A program made the position numbers and the translations under genes. A stretch of DNA of 42,766 nucleotides from Candidatus Palauibacter denitrificans (GTDB lineage: Bacteria; Gemmatimonadota; Gemmatimonadetes; Palauibacterales; Palauibacteraceae), in NCBI GenBank assembly GCA_009841015.1, contig VXMQ01000180.1, forward strand, positions 1 to 42,766, read 5' to 3'. Position 1 is the stretch's first letter. The number at the start of each line of letters is the position of its first letter. The notes under the pieces were generated by a model. The model was given only the letters and a program-made list of their open reading frames with translations. It did no database searches and had not been told where the DNA came from. This document shows positions 8,822 to 17,497 of the stretch, in pieces.

Positions 8822-10819
8822 ATGCTGAGGTTCGCGGAGGAAATCCTGATTCTCGTCCTGGACGAGGAGCGGGGGGACCTGGCCACCAGCCTGCCCCCCC
8901 GCTCGCTCGACCTGGCGCTGGCCGGGGCGGTGCTGATGGATCTCGCGCTCGAGGACCGCATCGACACGGATACCGAGCGCCTGATGCTCGTGGACGCCAC
9001 GCCGCTGGGCGACGACATCCTCGATCCGGCGCTCGCCGAGATCGCGAGGGACGACGGGGCGCGCGACACGGGCTACTGGCTCGGGCGGATCGCCGGGCGG
9101 GGTGACCGGATCCGGCGCGCCGCGCTGGCCCGCCTGATCGAGCGGGGGATCCTGAGATCCGAGGCGCACGGGCTCCTGTCGCTCGTCCCGTCGGTGTCGC
9201 GGTCGCGGCGCTATCCCCCGGTTGAAGGACAGTCGGTCGAAGAAGCCAGGCTGCGGATCATGCGCGCGCTGTTCAGCGACGATGTCCCGGACCCGCGGGA
9301 CATCGCGATGATCGCGCTGGCCAACGCCTGCGGCCTGTTTCGCACGATTCTGTCATCGGAGGAGCGGGCGCAGGTCCGGGATCGCATCGATCTGCTGACG
9401 AATCTCGACCTGATCGGCCGCACGATGAGCCTGGCGATCGAAGGACTCGAGGCGCCCGCCGAACCACCTCCGGAGCCTCCGCAACCAAGAGAGATCCCCG
9501 TGGTACCGGGCATTCCGCTACTGGGGAACGGGCTGGCCATGCGGAAGGGGCTCGTCCACTTCCTTGCCCGCCAGTATCGGGAGCTGGGCCCGATCTTCAG
9601 GATCCGCGCTCCAGGGCGCCGGTTCGTGTGCATGGCGGGACCGGAAGCGGCCGATTTCCTCGCCACGCACGGAAAGACCGCATTCCGGTCGCTCGAGCCG
9701 ATGGCGAACTTCCACAACCAGATGGACTCATCGCGCTCGATTCTGACGATGGACGGGATCGATCACGTCACCACGCGGAAGGCCCAGGCCAGGGGATACG
9801 CCGTCCGGGCCATGAGGGACCGGTCACGGGAAGTCGTCGACATCACCCGCGAGGAGATCGACAAGTGGCCGGCGGGGGAGCGGTTCGAGGCGTTGCCGGA
9901 GTTCCGGAACGTGATCGCCGAGCAGATGGGCCACATGATGGCGGGCTATTCGCCGCGGGGCTACACGGAGGATCTGACCACGCTGCTCGGCGGACTGCTC
10001 CTCAGCTCCGCGACGATTCCGCACGTCATGAAGCTCCCGCGATTCCGCCGCGCCCGCGAACGGGGCCGCGAGCTGGCCCGGACGGTTCTCGCCCACAAGC
10101 GCAGAGTGGGCCCGCGCAGGACGCTGCCGGACTTCATCGACCTGATGCTCGAACTGCGTGACGCCGATCCCCAGCTTCTCCCCGAGACCAACCTGCCGCT
10201 GACGGTGCTCGCGCCCTACATGGTCGGACTCGACACCACCGCGAGCACCTGCGCGTTCATGCTCTACAACGTGCTGAAGCGCCCGCGGCTCATGGAGCGC
10301 ATGACCGCCGAGGCGGACGCCCTGTTCGACCGGGGGCCGGTGAGCGGCGCCGCGCTGCAGGGGCTCGATGTCTCGCGCCGCGTGGCGATGGAGACCCTGC
10401 GGATCCACCCGGTCTCGCCCGCCGTGCTTCGGACGACCGCCAACTCGTTCGAGTTTGCGGGCCACAGGGTACCCGCGGGCAGCCAGGTTATGATCGGTAC
10501 GGCAGTCGGGCACATGCTCGAAGAGTACTTCCCCGACCCGGAGCGCTTCGACATCGAGCGCTACACGAAGGCGCGCGGCGAACACCGGCAGCCCGGCGCG
10601 TACGCCCCCTTCGGGACCGGCAACCACCGGTGCCTCGGCAGCGGTCTCGTCCCGCTCCAGCTCGGCCTCACCATGGCGACGATACTGCGGGAACTGGTAC
10701 TGGAGCCGGTCGCGCCCGACCATGAGCTGCGCGTGAGATCGTTTCCCACCATGCAGCCCGTCCGTTTCAGAATCCGCGTCCTGGGCCGGCGGACACACAG
10801 CGTCGCGATCACGGCGTAG
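8822..10819 (+). CDS. GPP34 (GOLPH3-like) - cytochrome P450 fusion protein
   Basis: Residues 1 to about 205 match the GPP34/GOLPH3-like fold: an opening LRFAEEILILVLDEERGDL, then LDLALAGAVLMDLAL, then a helical C-terminal part with LANACGLFRTIL. After a Pro-rich linker (about 207-222) comes a complete P450 of about 440 residues, starting VVPGIPLLGNGL. It has an I-helix acid/Thr pair (GLDTTAS, D471), the ExxR motif (E524, R527) and the haem-ligand loop PFGTGNHRCLG with C604. In other organisms GOLPH3-like domains bind phosphoinositides or act at membranes, so this domain may place the oxygenase at a membrane lipid. The substrate is unknown. The next gene, an acyltransferase, starts seven bases downstream and is probably in the same operon. 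Confidence 0.88.
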   Translation: MLRFAEEILILVLDEERGDLATSLPPRSLDLALAGAVLMDLALEDRIDTDTERLMLVDATPLGDDILDPALAEIARDDGARDTGYWLGRIAGRGDRIRRAALARLIERGILRSEAHGLLSLVPSVSRSRRYPPVEGQSVEEARLRIMRALFSDDVPDPRDIAMIALANACGLFRTILSSEERAQVRDRIDLLTNLDLIGRTMSLAIEGLEAPAEPPPEPPQPREIPVVPGIPLLGNGLAMRKGLVHFLARQYRELGPIFRIRAPGRRFVCMAGPEAADFLATHGKTAFRSLEPMANFHNQMDSSRSILTMDGIDHVTTRKAQARGYAVRAMRDRSREVVDITREEIDKWPAGERFEALPEFRNVIAEQMGHMMAGYSPRGYTEDLTTLLGGLLLSSATIPHVMKLPRFRRARERGRELARTVLAHKRRVGPRRTLPDFIDLMLELRDADPQLLPETNLPLTVLAPYMVGLDTTASTCAFMLYNVLKRPRLMERMTAEADALFDRGPVSGAALQGLDVSRRVAMETLRIHPVSPAVLRTTANSFEFAGHRVPAGSQVMIGTAVGHMLEEYFPDPERFDIERYTKARGEHRQPGAYAPFGTGNHRCLGSGLVPLQLGLTMATILRELVLEPVAPDHELRVRSFPTMQPVRFRIRVLGRRTHSVAITA

Positions 10820-10825
10820 CTCCGC

Positions 10826-12058
10826 GTGACCGGGACGCGGCCGCAGATGCGGCCACAGGCGCGGCCACAGAAGCGGCCACGGGGGAGTCTTCCGCGATAT
10901 CACGCCCTCGACCGGCTGCGTGCATCCATGATGCTGCTCGGCGTGGTTCGTCACGCCGCGGTGAGCTACGTGCCCACCGTCTTCTTCGAATGGCCGTACC
11001 GGGACGCCCAGGCCGACATGCTCTCCTGGTGGATGATCATCTTCATCCGCGTGTTTCACCTGCCCGTCTTCTTCGCGATCGCGGGGTTCTTTGCCGCGTA
11101 CCTCGTCGAGACGCGCGGCACCCGGGAGTTTCTCAGGCATCGATGGAGCCGGATCGGGGTGCCGTTCCTGGTGGCCTGGCCCGTCCTGGCGGTCGCGATG
11201 TTCTTCATCGTGCCGTTCGCCGCCCAGTTCAGCGCCACCCCGCCGAACGCGGCCTACAGCCTCGCCGAACTGACCTCGGACAGGGCCCTGGACCATCTGT
11301 TCATGCACCTGTGGTTCCTCTACCACCTGTTGATCCTGTGCGTGGTCGCGAGCGCGCTTCGCCCGCTGGCCGCGCGGATCCCCGCGGGCGTGCGCACCCG
11401 GGCGCTGGATCTCTTCGGGCGCTGGGTGCACCGGGGGGGCATCGCGGTGCTGATGCTGGCCGCGGGCCTCATCCTCTACCGGATGGAGTCGTGGGCGATC
11501 GACTACTACGCCGGCCCGTTCCCCGCCCCGCGCCAGTTGGCGCTGTACGGCCTGTTCTTCGGCTTCGGGTGGCTGCTGTTTCGCAGGCGCGAGACGCTGG
11601 AGGGTTTCAAGCGTCCCACATGGGTGCTCCTCGCCGCCGGGATTCTGTGCTTCCTCGCGTACCGGCATTTCTTCGACATCGGCTGTCCCCCGAGACCGGA
11701 CAGGACGTGCGCGGGGGCCGGCGAGGCACAGCACCTGCCGGCCGTCGTCTTCCTCGCGCTTTCCATGTGGTTCATGGCCTATGGCCTGATCGGACTGTTC
11801 CTGCGCTACATGAACAAGCCGAGCCCCCGCTGGCGATACATCGCGGACGCATCGTACTGGATCTACATCGTCCACGTCCCGTTCGTCATGCTGCTGCCCC
11901 TGCCCCTGGCGAGCGTGCCCCTTCCCGGGTTCCTCAAGCTCGCGCTGGTCTCGGTCACGGCTATCGGCCTGATCCTGGTGACCTACCGCTACTTCGTCCG
12001 ACCGACGTTCATCGGGAAGCAACTGAACGGACGCCGTCATCCCGGAGGCGTGACATGA
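10826..12058 (+). CDS. acyltransferase family 3 integral membrane protein
   Basis: A multi-pass membrane protein of about 410 residues with roughly ten hydrophobic helices. It has the acyltransferase-3 hallmarks: an N-terminal DRLRA, then a first helix with a conserved His (VVRHAAVSY), and a central HLWFLYHLLI segment. The family (OafA/MdoC-like) transfers acyl groups, usually acetyl or succinyl, to sugars, lipids or glycans across the inner membrane. The GTG start at 10826 precedes a low-complexity Arg/Pro/Gln stretch coded by 12-base repeats, and a later start cannot be excluded. Its closeness to the GPP34-P450 gene suggests both enzymes decorate the same membrane lipid or exported metabolite, which is inference. 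Confidence 0.85.
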   Translation: MTGTRPQMRPQARPQKRPRGSLPRYHALDRLRASMMLLGVVRHAAVSYVPTVFFEWPYRDAQADMLSWWMIIFIRVFHLPVFFAIAGFFAAYLVETRGTREFLRHRWSRIGVPFLVAWPVLAVAMFFIVPFAAQFSATPPNAAYSLAELTSDRALDHLFMHLWFLYHLLILCVVASALRPLAARIPAGVRTRALDLFGRWVHRGGIAVLMLAAGLILYRMESWAIDYYAGPFPAPRQLALYGLFFGFGWLLFRRRETLEGFKRPTWVLLAAGILCFLAYRHFFDIGCPPRPDRTCAGAGEAQHLPAVVFLALSMWFMAYGLIGLFLRYMNKPSPRWRYIADASYWIYIVHVPFVMLLPLPLASVPLPGFLKLALVSVTAIGLILVTYRYFVRPTFIGKQLNGRRHPGGVT

Positions 12059-12062
12059 CGGC

Positions 12063-12089
12063 CGGCGAAGCGGCCGACTGCCTTCGCCG
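12063..12089. terminator. possible bidirectional hairpin between convergent genes
   Basis: CGGCGAAG (12063-12070) pairs perfectly with CTTCGCCG (12082-12089) across an 11-base loop. It sits between the converging acyltransferase and CPBP genes. There is no T-tract, so it is only a candidate terminator. Confidence 0.35.
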
Positions 12090-12139
12090 TCCTCCGCCGA
12101 CTCGCGGCCCACCGAGCCCCATGGACACCTCGACCGACC

Positions 12140-13021
12140 TCACGGACCGCCAGGGGCGAACGGGTAGGTGAACAGGATCAGGTGCGACAGGTTGAGGAGG
12201 AAGTGCACCACGATGCCCGCCTCCACGCGTCCCGTCACGTAGTAGGCCGCGCCGTAGCCGATGCCGGCGAGCGTGGCCAGCAGGACATACGTCATCCCGC
12301 CCGCGATGTGCGCGACGCCGAACGCGGCGGCGCAGACGATGAGGGCCACGAACGCCGGCGCGGGCACCCTTCCGCTGAGGGATCTTCCCAGGTGGCGCTG
12401 CAGGATGCCGCGGAAAACCGTCTCCTCGGAGACGCAGGTGAGAAGCAGGTTCGACGGTATCCACACGCCGAGGATCGCGGGCCATTTCGGGTCCCACGCC
12501 ATGTACCCCACCGCCGTCGCCGTCGCGAGCGTCACGACCGTCGTCACGATGGCGATGGCCCCGGTGGCGACGACCGCGCGCCCCCACGGCGGGTTTGCCT
12601 GCGGCTGGACGCACACCAGGTAGAGCAGGATGCCCGCGAATGCCTTGTCGTAGTCCCAGTACAGCGTGAAGTCCGCGGAGGAGGCGGACACGTACACGCC
12701 GTCCAGAACGAGAACGTTGTGGACCCACGGTACCTGGTTCGTGGCCAGAGCTGCGGTGAGGATGACCACGACGCCCCACGCCAGGGTCCGGCGAAGCCGG
12801 GAGAACCCGGGGCGCACGGCGGCCAGACAGGCGCCGGCGAGAAGCATGAACACGGCGACTCCCGTCCATTCGACGATGCCGGCGACCACCGCGGCGGCGA
12901 GGGAGAGGGCGGCGAGGGAGAGGACGGCGAAGGACAGCGCAACGGAACGTCGACGCGTCAACATCGAGACGCCGAACGCCGCCCACAGAAGCAGGTACGG
13001 AAGGGCGTCCGTGAAGTTCAG
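12140..13021 (-). CDS. CPBP (Abi/Rce1-like) intramembrane metalloprotease family protein
   Basis: A predicted seven- to eight-helix membrane protein with the three CPBP motifs: EETVFRG (catalytic Glu pair and Arg), FGVAH, and HFLLNL near the C-terminus. Bacterial members process peptides or membrane proteins and some act in bacteriocin self-immunity. No clean ATG fits. The reading frame that makes sense begins with LNFTDALPYLLLW at CTG 13021, overlapping the stop of the upstream gene as CTGA. This suggests translational coupling and a rare CTG start; the alternative is ATG near 12964, which would cut the first helix. The open frame extends further upstream, but only as the shadow of the neighbouring gene. 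Confidence 0.8.
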   Translation of the reverse strand: MNFTDALPYLLLWAAFGVSMLTRRRSVALSFAVLSLAALSLAAAVVAGIVEWTGVAVFMLLAGACLAAVRPGFSRLRRTLAWGVVVILTAALATNQVPWVHNVLVLDGVYVSASSADFTLYWDYDKAFAGILLYLVCVQPQANPPWGRAVVATGAIAIVTTVVTLATATAVGYMAWDPKWPAILGVWIPSNLLLTCVSEETVFRGILQRHLGRSLSGRVPAPAFVALIVCAAAFGVAHIAGGMTYVLLATLAGIGYGAAYYVTGRVEAGIVVHFLLNLSHLILFTYPFAPGGP

Positions 13022-14121
13022 TCGTCGCCGCCTTCCTCCGCCTGGCGCCGCGCGATCCGCTCCAGTTGCGGCCCGATGGACGTCATGACCGCCGCGAACA
13101 GCACCACGACCCAGCCCGCCGAGAGGATGAGGTGGAGGCCGACGAGCCCGCGGGCGCCGACGGACACCGGGGCGATGGTCGCGAAGTCCTGGGCGAGGCC
13201 GGCGAAGAAGGAGAAGAACATCCAGTCGACGATCCCCGTGCCGGCGTCGGAGAACGCCCCCGGACTGAAGTGTTCCAGCATGCCGTAGAATCCGGCGAAC
13301 AGGATGATGATCGTCACGTAGCCGATCGCGAACCCGCCAATCGGGACCCACATGACGCGCAGGTAGGCGGAGAGGCCGCGGTACACACGAAACCGCGGCC
13401 GGAACCAGATGATCGCCGCGCGCCCGAAAACGAAGAACGCGGCCGTGACCGTCAGTTCAAGGAGCAGCAAGCCGGCCGCGATCCCGAGGCCGGCGCCGAT
13501 GCCCAGCCCGGGGTCGGCCGCCAGCAACCCCACGACAATCGCGCCACCCGCATAGCCGACGGTGGGGACGGTGGCGAGCACCAGCAGCGCGGGAGGGCGG
13601 GTGTCGCGCCAGCCCGCGGCGCGGTGGCTGAGGAGGCCGGCGGAGAGCGCCACCCAGGGCACGAACAGGAAGATGTCCACGAACAGCGATGGTTCCGAGA
13701 GCGCATAGATGGCGGGCAGAAGCCCCAGGGCGAGGAGGACGGATACGAACAGCGTCTCCCGGAACGCGTCCCGATAACCAGAGAAGGAGGTTCCGCCGAC
13801 CTCGTCCAACAGGTCTTCCCCGTGGATCAGTCCGACGCCCAGCGCGAGAACCGGCGACATGGCGATCGCCCCGCTGGTGACCGCGACCGTGGAGGCGAAC
13901 ACGGCGCCGATCCCGACCAGGGCGCCGACGAGGATGCCGGTCCACGGCCGCGGTCCCCGATTCCCGCTGAGACCGACCGCCGCGCCGATGGCGAGACCGC
14001 AGCCGGCGCCGACCGCGACGCCGGCGTCGCTCCTCACCGTCGCGTAGCCGACGGGGACCACGATGACCGCGACCGCGACCGCTATCCGAACTGCCAGCCA
14101 GACCAGGCGGTGCACCCTCAC
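13018..14121 (-). CDS. polytopic membrane protein with a channel-like C-terminal hairpin lacking the K+ filter
   Basis: A protein of about 367 residues with around ten hydrophobic helices. GTG 14121 (reading VRVHRLVWLAVRIAV) is chosen because the upstream part of the frame overlaps the TonB-receptor remnant. The last 90 residues have the helix, loop, helix layout of a two-TM ion channel: FSDAGTGIVDWMFFSFFAG, then LAQDFATIAP, then VGARGLVGLHLI. In true potassium channels the loop reads TTVGYGD; here the selectivity filter is absent. It could be a degenerate channel or a chance resemblance. The gene overlaps the CPBP protease by four bases and is probably co-transcribed with it. Confidence 0.7.
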   Translation of the reverse strand: MRVHRLVWLAVRIAVAVAVIVVPVGYATVRSDAGVAVGAGCGLAIGAAVGLSGNRGPRPWTGILVGALVGIGAVFASTVAVTSGAIAMSPVLALGVGLIHGEDLLDEVGGTSFSGYRDAFRETLFVSVLLALGLLPAIYALSEPSLFVDIFLFVPWVALSAGLLSHRAAGWRDTRPPALLVLATVPTVGYAGGAIVVGLLAADPGLGIGAGLGIAAGLLLLELTVTAAFFVFGRAAIIWFRPRFRVYRGLSAYLRVMWVPIGGFAIGYVTIIILFAGFYGMLEHFSPGAFSDAGTGIVDWMFFSFFAGLAQDFATIAPVSVGARGLVGLHLILSAGWVVVLFAAVMTSIGPQLERIARRQAEEGGDD

Positions 14122-14155
14122 GACGAGGAATGGCGCGGCGAGCGCGAGGCGGTGG

Positions 14156-14411
14156 CTAGAACGGGCTGAAGTCCCAGCGCATCCGGGCGAGCACGACACG
14201 CCCGATGCTCGGCGCTCCCGCCACGCTCTGGTACGCCTGGTCGAAGACGTTGGACACGTCGACCTGGAACCAGAGGTCGTCGTACCCCGGAACGCGGAAA
14301 CCGAAGTTCGCGTCCAGCGTGGTGACGCCTTCCAGGTCGCCCGACCACGGCCCGGAGTTGTACGGATAGCCGTTCTGCGCGCGGAAGCGCAGGCACCCTC
14401 GATACTCTCAT
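14156..14411 (-). pseudogene. TonB-dependent receptor remnant (start joined to C-terminus)
   Basis: Reading the minus strand down to the TAG at 14156-14158 gives a typical TonB-dependent receptor end: RAQNGYPYNSGPW, LDANFGFRVPGYDDLWFQVD, SNVFDQAYQSV, and the final strand VVLARMRWDFSPF ending in Phe. Upstream, at 14411, an ATG with a strong GAGGAGG ribosome-binding site begins a different frame (MRVSRVPAL). About 80 C-terminal residues are therefore fused almost directly to a start region, and the plug and most of the barrel are missing. An internal deletion of a receptor gene is the simplest reading. The product could not fold as a receptor. Confidence 0.75.
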
Positions 14412-14511
14412 CGCAAGCGCCTCCTCATCTCCGGCGAGTGTGTTTGTTACGATTATGACTTCGTTCGTTTCGAGGTGAGTTTTATACGGTAGCGACCCTC
14501 AAAGTGACGGT

Positions 14512-14524
14512 ATTGGGCCAATAT
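14512..14524. promoter_or_regulatory. palindrome upstream of the SLC13 transporter
   Basis: TATTGGGCCAATA is a perfect odd-centred palindrome in the intergenic region 14412-14698, about 175 bases before the transporter start. It resembles a dimeric repressor site, but no cognate regulator can be named. Nothing else in this stretch is supported. Confidence 0.3.
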
Positions 14525-14698
14525 TCAAGGGTCGGTCCGCTCTGGCGGTCCGGACCGCCAGTCGGCAGGGGCCCCGCCGCGCCCCGGTGTTTGCGACGAG
14601 GGCGGACGCCTTCGCCGATACGAGCTTGACCGCCCAGACCAGGCCCGTGATCCTGCAAGGCTGTCCAGCGGTTTTCGAAACGGGAGGCGGAGGGCGGG

Positions 14699-17056
14699 AT
14701 GAACTTCGAGGTCTTCGTCGTCGGGGGGATTCTTCTCGTCGCGGTGGTGCTGTTCGTCACCGAGAAGATCCGGGTGGACCTGGTGGCGTTGATGGTGATG
14801 CTCGGACTCGTGGTCACCGGCATCCTCGAGGGCGAGCAGGCGATCATGGGCTTCGCCAACGAGGCGGTCATCACCATCGCTTCGGTCCTCGTCCTGAGCG
14901 GCGCACTCATGCGGACCGGCGTGGCTCACTTCATCGGCCAGCGGGTGCTGGCGGCCTCGGGCGATGGCGTCGGCCGTCTCATCGCGGTGATGATGGCCAC
15001 GGTGGGCCTCCTGTCGGGCATCATGAACGACATCGGGATCACCGCCCTCATGCTGCCCGTCGTCCTGGACATGGCCCGCCGCACGGGGACGCCGCCCTCC
15101 AAGCTGCTCATGCCCCTCGCCTTCGGATCCCTGCTCGGCGGGATGACGACCCTGATCGGCACGGCGCCGAACATCCTCGTGAACGGGGCGCTGCAGGATG
15201 GCGGGTTCGAGCCGTTCGGGATGTTCTCGTTCACGCCCGTCGGGCTGACTGCGCTCGCCGCGGGGATCGTCTACATGACCTTCCTCGGGCGGCGGCTGTT
15301 CCCGGACCGGGATCCGAAGAAGGAATCGACTCCGGCGGATCTCGGGGGGCTCTACGACCTCGGCGGCCTGATCGGAATCCTGAAGGCGCCCCACGATTCA
15401 ACCCTCGCGGGCAGGACGCTGCAGCAGAGCCGCCTGGGGCAGGCCCTGGGCCTCAACGTGGTCGCGGTGCAACGAAGCGGTGAGATGATCCTCGCGCCCG
15501 GGACGGACTTCGTTCTGAGCGGGGGAGACGAGATGGTGGTCGAGGGAACCCTCGAGCGGTTCGAAGCCCTGCGCACCTGGAAGCACCTCGAGATCGAGTC
15601 GAGAGACCGGACGCTGGAGCGGATCGCCGACGCCTCGATCGAGGTGGCGGAACTGGAGTTGGCGGAAGACTCGCCGCTGATCGGTCAGACCGTGCGAGAG
15701 GCGAACCTGCGCCGGACTCGGGGCCTGCACGTCCTCGCGATTCTGCGGGGCGATCGGGTTCGCCGCACGGGATTGCGGTCGGTGACGCTCGCTCCGGGAG
15801 ATCGCCTGCTGGTTGCGACGAAGAGCGGGCGGCTTGCCGCGCTCGAGGAGGACAGGACGTTCGGCGCGGTCCATTCGGTGACGGCGCGAGAACTGGTTTC
15901 CCGCTACCGCATGGAACGCAGGATACAGAGCGTCAGGATCTCGGAGGAATCGCTGCTGGCCGGTCAGTTGCTCGCGGAGACCCGGTTGGCCGACGCATTC
16001 GGCCTCACGGTCGTGGGCATCCTGCGGGCCCATGAAGAGCTTCTCATGCCGGATCCGGACACGAAGCTCGAGGGAGGGGACGTTCTCCTGCTCCGGGGAC
16101 GATTGGAGGATCTCGAGATCCTCGCGGGGCTCCAGGGGCTGACGGTGGGCGATAACCGTCCCCTGGACTTCAGCCGGCTGGAGTCCGACACGGTCGGCCT
16201 GGCGGAGGCTTCGTTGTCCCCACGCACGTCATTCGCGGGAAAGACGATCGAGGAACTCAATTTCCGCGAGAACTACGGGGTCTCCATCCTTGCGATATGG
16301 CGGAACGGGGAGATCTACCGGAGCGGGCTCCGGCGAATGGAACTGCTCCCGGGCGATGCGTTCCTGCTGTACGGCGACAGAAACAAGCTCGCGCGCCTGG
16401 TGGACCACCGGGACTTCCTCGTCATGACCGAGGGGGCGGCGGAGCCGGTGCGAAGCGGGAAGGCTCAGGTCAGCGCCCTGATCATGGCGGGCGTCCTGAC
16501 TTCCGTGGTCTCGGGCCTGCTCCCGATCTTCATCGCGGCGCCGATCGGGGCGGTCCTGATGGTGCTGACGGGTTGCCTCAACATCGAAGAGGCCTATCGC
16601 TGCATCGAGATGAAGGCGGTGGTCCTGATCGCGGGGATGCTCAGCCTGGGAATGGCGATGCAGGAATCCGGAACGGCCGCGCTGGTGGCCGAGGCGGTGC
16701 TGGGATCGCTGGCGGACTTCGGTCCGCTGGCGGTGGTGGCGGGACTCTTCCTGATCACCGCCCTTTCCGCTCAGATGATGCCGACGGCGGCGGTGGCGGT
16801 CCTCATGTCGCCCATCGCGCTGAGCACGGCCGTCAGCGAGGGACTCTCGCCCCAGGCGCTGATGATGACGGTGGCGGTGGCCAGTTCCTGCGCCTTCATG
16901 AGTCCGGTGGGCCACCCGGTGAACCTGCTGGTGATGGGTTTCGGAGGATACCGGTTCGTTGACTTCATCAAGGCGGGATTCCCGCTCCTGATCCTCGTCG
17001 GGGCGGTGGTCCTGACCGTGCTCCCCCTCGTATGGCCGCTCGTGCCCGCAGGCTGA
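14699..17056 (+). CDS. SLC13/DASS-type transporter with four RCK_C (TrkA-C) domains
   Basis: A protein of 785 residues. Two blocks of transmembrane helices (about 1-210 and 590-785) carry the divalent anion:sodium symporter fold, with paired signatures LIGTAPNILVNG in the first half and SSCAFMSPVGHPVNLLVMG in the second. Between them lie four cytoplasmic RCK_C-like units (about 225-300, 315-390, 410-480 and 500-575), each with a L.G.T...A pattern and ending in PGD/GGD.L. Most relatives I recall have two such units. The substrate may be sulfate, a dicarboxylate or another anion and cannot be fixed from sequence. The ATG at 14699 begins at the first hydrophobic helix and follows a GGAGG. No adjacent gene hints at the substrate. 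Confidence 0.88.
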   Translation: MNFEVFVVGGILLVAVVLFVTEKIRVDLVALMVMLGLVVTGILEGEQAIMGFANEAVITIASVLVLSGALMRTGVAHFIGQRVLAASGDGVGRLIAVMMATVGLLSGIMNDIGITALMLPVVLDMARRTGTPPSKLLMPLAFGSLLGGMTTLIGTAPNILVNGALQDGGFEPFGMFSFTPVGLTALAAGIVYMTFLGRRLFPDRDPKKESTPADLGGLYDLGGLIGILKAPHDSTLAGRTLQQSRLGQALGLNVVAVQRSGEMILAPGTDFVLSGGDEMVVEGTLERFEALRTWKHLEIESRDRTLERIADASIEVAELELAEDSPLIGQTVREANLRRTRGLHVLAILRGDRVRRTGLRSVTLAPGDRLLVATKSGRLAALEEDRTFGAVHSVTARELVSRYRMERRIQSVRISEESLLAGQLLAETRLADAFGLTVVGILRAHEELLMPDPDTKLEGGDVLLLRGRLEDLEILAGLQGLTVGDNRPLDFSRLESDTVGLAEASLSPRTSFAGKTIEELNFRENYGVSILAIWRNGEIYRSGLRRMELLPGDAFLLYGDRNKLARLVDHRDFLVMTEGAAEPVRSGKAQVSALIMAGVLTSVVSGLLPIFIAAPIGAVLMVLTGCLNIEEAYRCIEMKAVVLIAGMLSLGMAMQESGTAALVAEAVLGSLADFGPLAVVAGLFLITALSAQMMPTAAVAVLMSPIALSTAVSEGLSPQALMMTVAVASSCAFMSPVGHPVNLLVMGFGGYRFVDFIKAGFPLLILVGAVVLTVLPLVWPLVPAG

Positions 17057-17090
17057 AGTCCCGCAGGCTGAAGTCCCGCAGGCTGAAGTC
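17046..17090 (+). repeat. three tandem 15-bp direct repeats
   Basis: CCGCAGGCTGAAGTC is repeated three times in a row (the first copy differs at one edge), beginning at the transporter stop codon and filling the gap before the VapC stop. The period is 15 bases, so copy-number change keeps any reading frame. It may be slippage-derived; no function is evident. Confidence 0.7.
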
Positions 17091-17101
17091 AACGGCCTCC
17101 C

Positions 17102-17497
17102 TCAGAGGCGAACCCGGACGATTCCTTCCACGTGCTCGAAGTGGCGGTCGGCCGACACCAGGTCGGCTCCCGTCTGCATGGCGTGGGCGGCGATCCAGAT
17201 ATCGTTGGTGGGGATCGGGCGGCCCTTTGCTCGCAGAGCCGCCGCGATTCTCGAGTACCGGTCGGCCGTGGTCTTTCCGACCGGCACCACGGTAACGTAG
17301 GGATTGTCGAGGAAGGCGCGCAGCGCGCGGGCGTTGCGCTCGTAGCGCGAGCCGTGGCGGAAGCCGTACATCAGTTCGCCGAGCACGACCGTCGACAGCA
17401 GAACCTCCTCGGCTCCCCGCACGATCCCGGCTACCTTCTCGCTCCCCCGCATGAGCTGCACATAAGCGTTCGAGTCGAGCAGCACCCTCAGTCCCAC
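17102..17497 (-). CDS. vapC: PIN-domain toxin, VapC family
   Basis: A 131-residue PIN-domain ribonuclease. The acidic residues expected for the Mg2+ site are all present: D8 (LLDSNAY), E41 (LGELMYG), D99 (PTNDIWIA) and D117 (SADRHF). GTG 17497 is chosen as start because it places the first beta strand (LRVLLDSN) at the N-terminus and overlaps the antitoxin end by 10 bases, typical of a co-translated toxin. VapC toxins usually cleave tRNA or rRNA; the target here is unknown. It forms an operon with the RHH antitoxin immediately upstream. Confidence 0.92.
   Translation of the reverse strand: MGLRVLLDSNAYVQLMRGSEKVAGIVRGAEEVLLSTVVLGELMYGFRHGSRYERNARALRAFLDNPYVTVVPVGKTTADRYSRIAAALRAKGRPIPTNDIWIAAHAMQTGADLVSADRHFEHVEGIVRVRL

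Noticed and set aside
9824..12112. 762-codon minus-strand frame antisense to the P450 and acyltransferase genes
   Set aside because: It is made of His/Arg/Glu/Gly-rich noncoding composition, while the plus strand has clear family motifs throughout.
17046..17090. Considered as a CRISPR-like array
   Set aside because: Three back-to-back 15-base units without spacers; simple tandem repeat.
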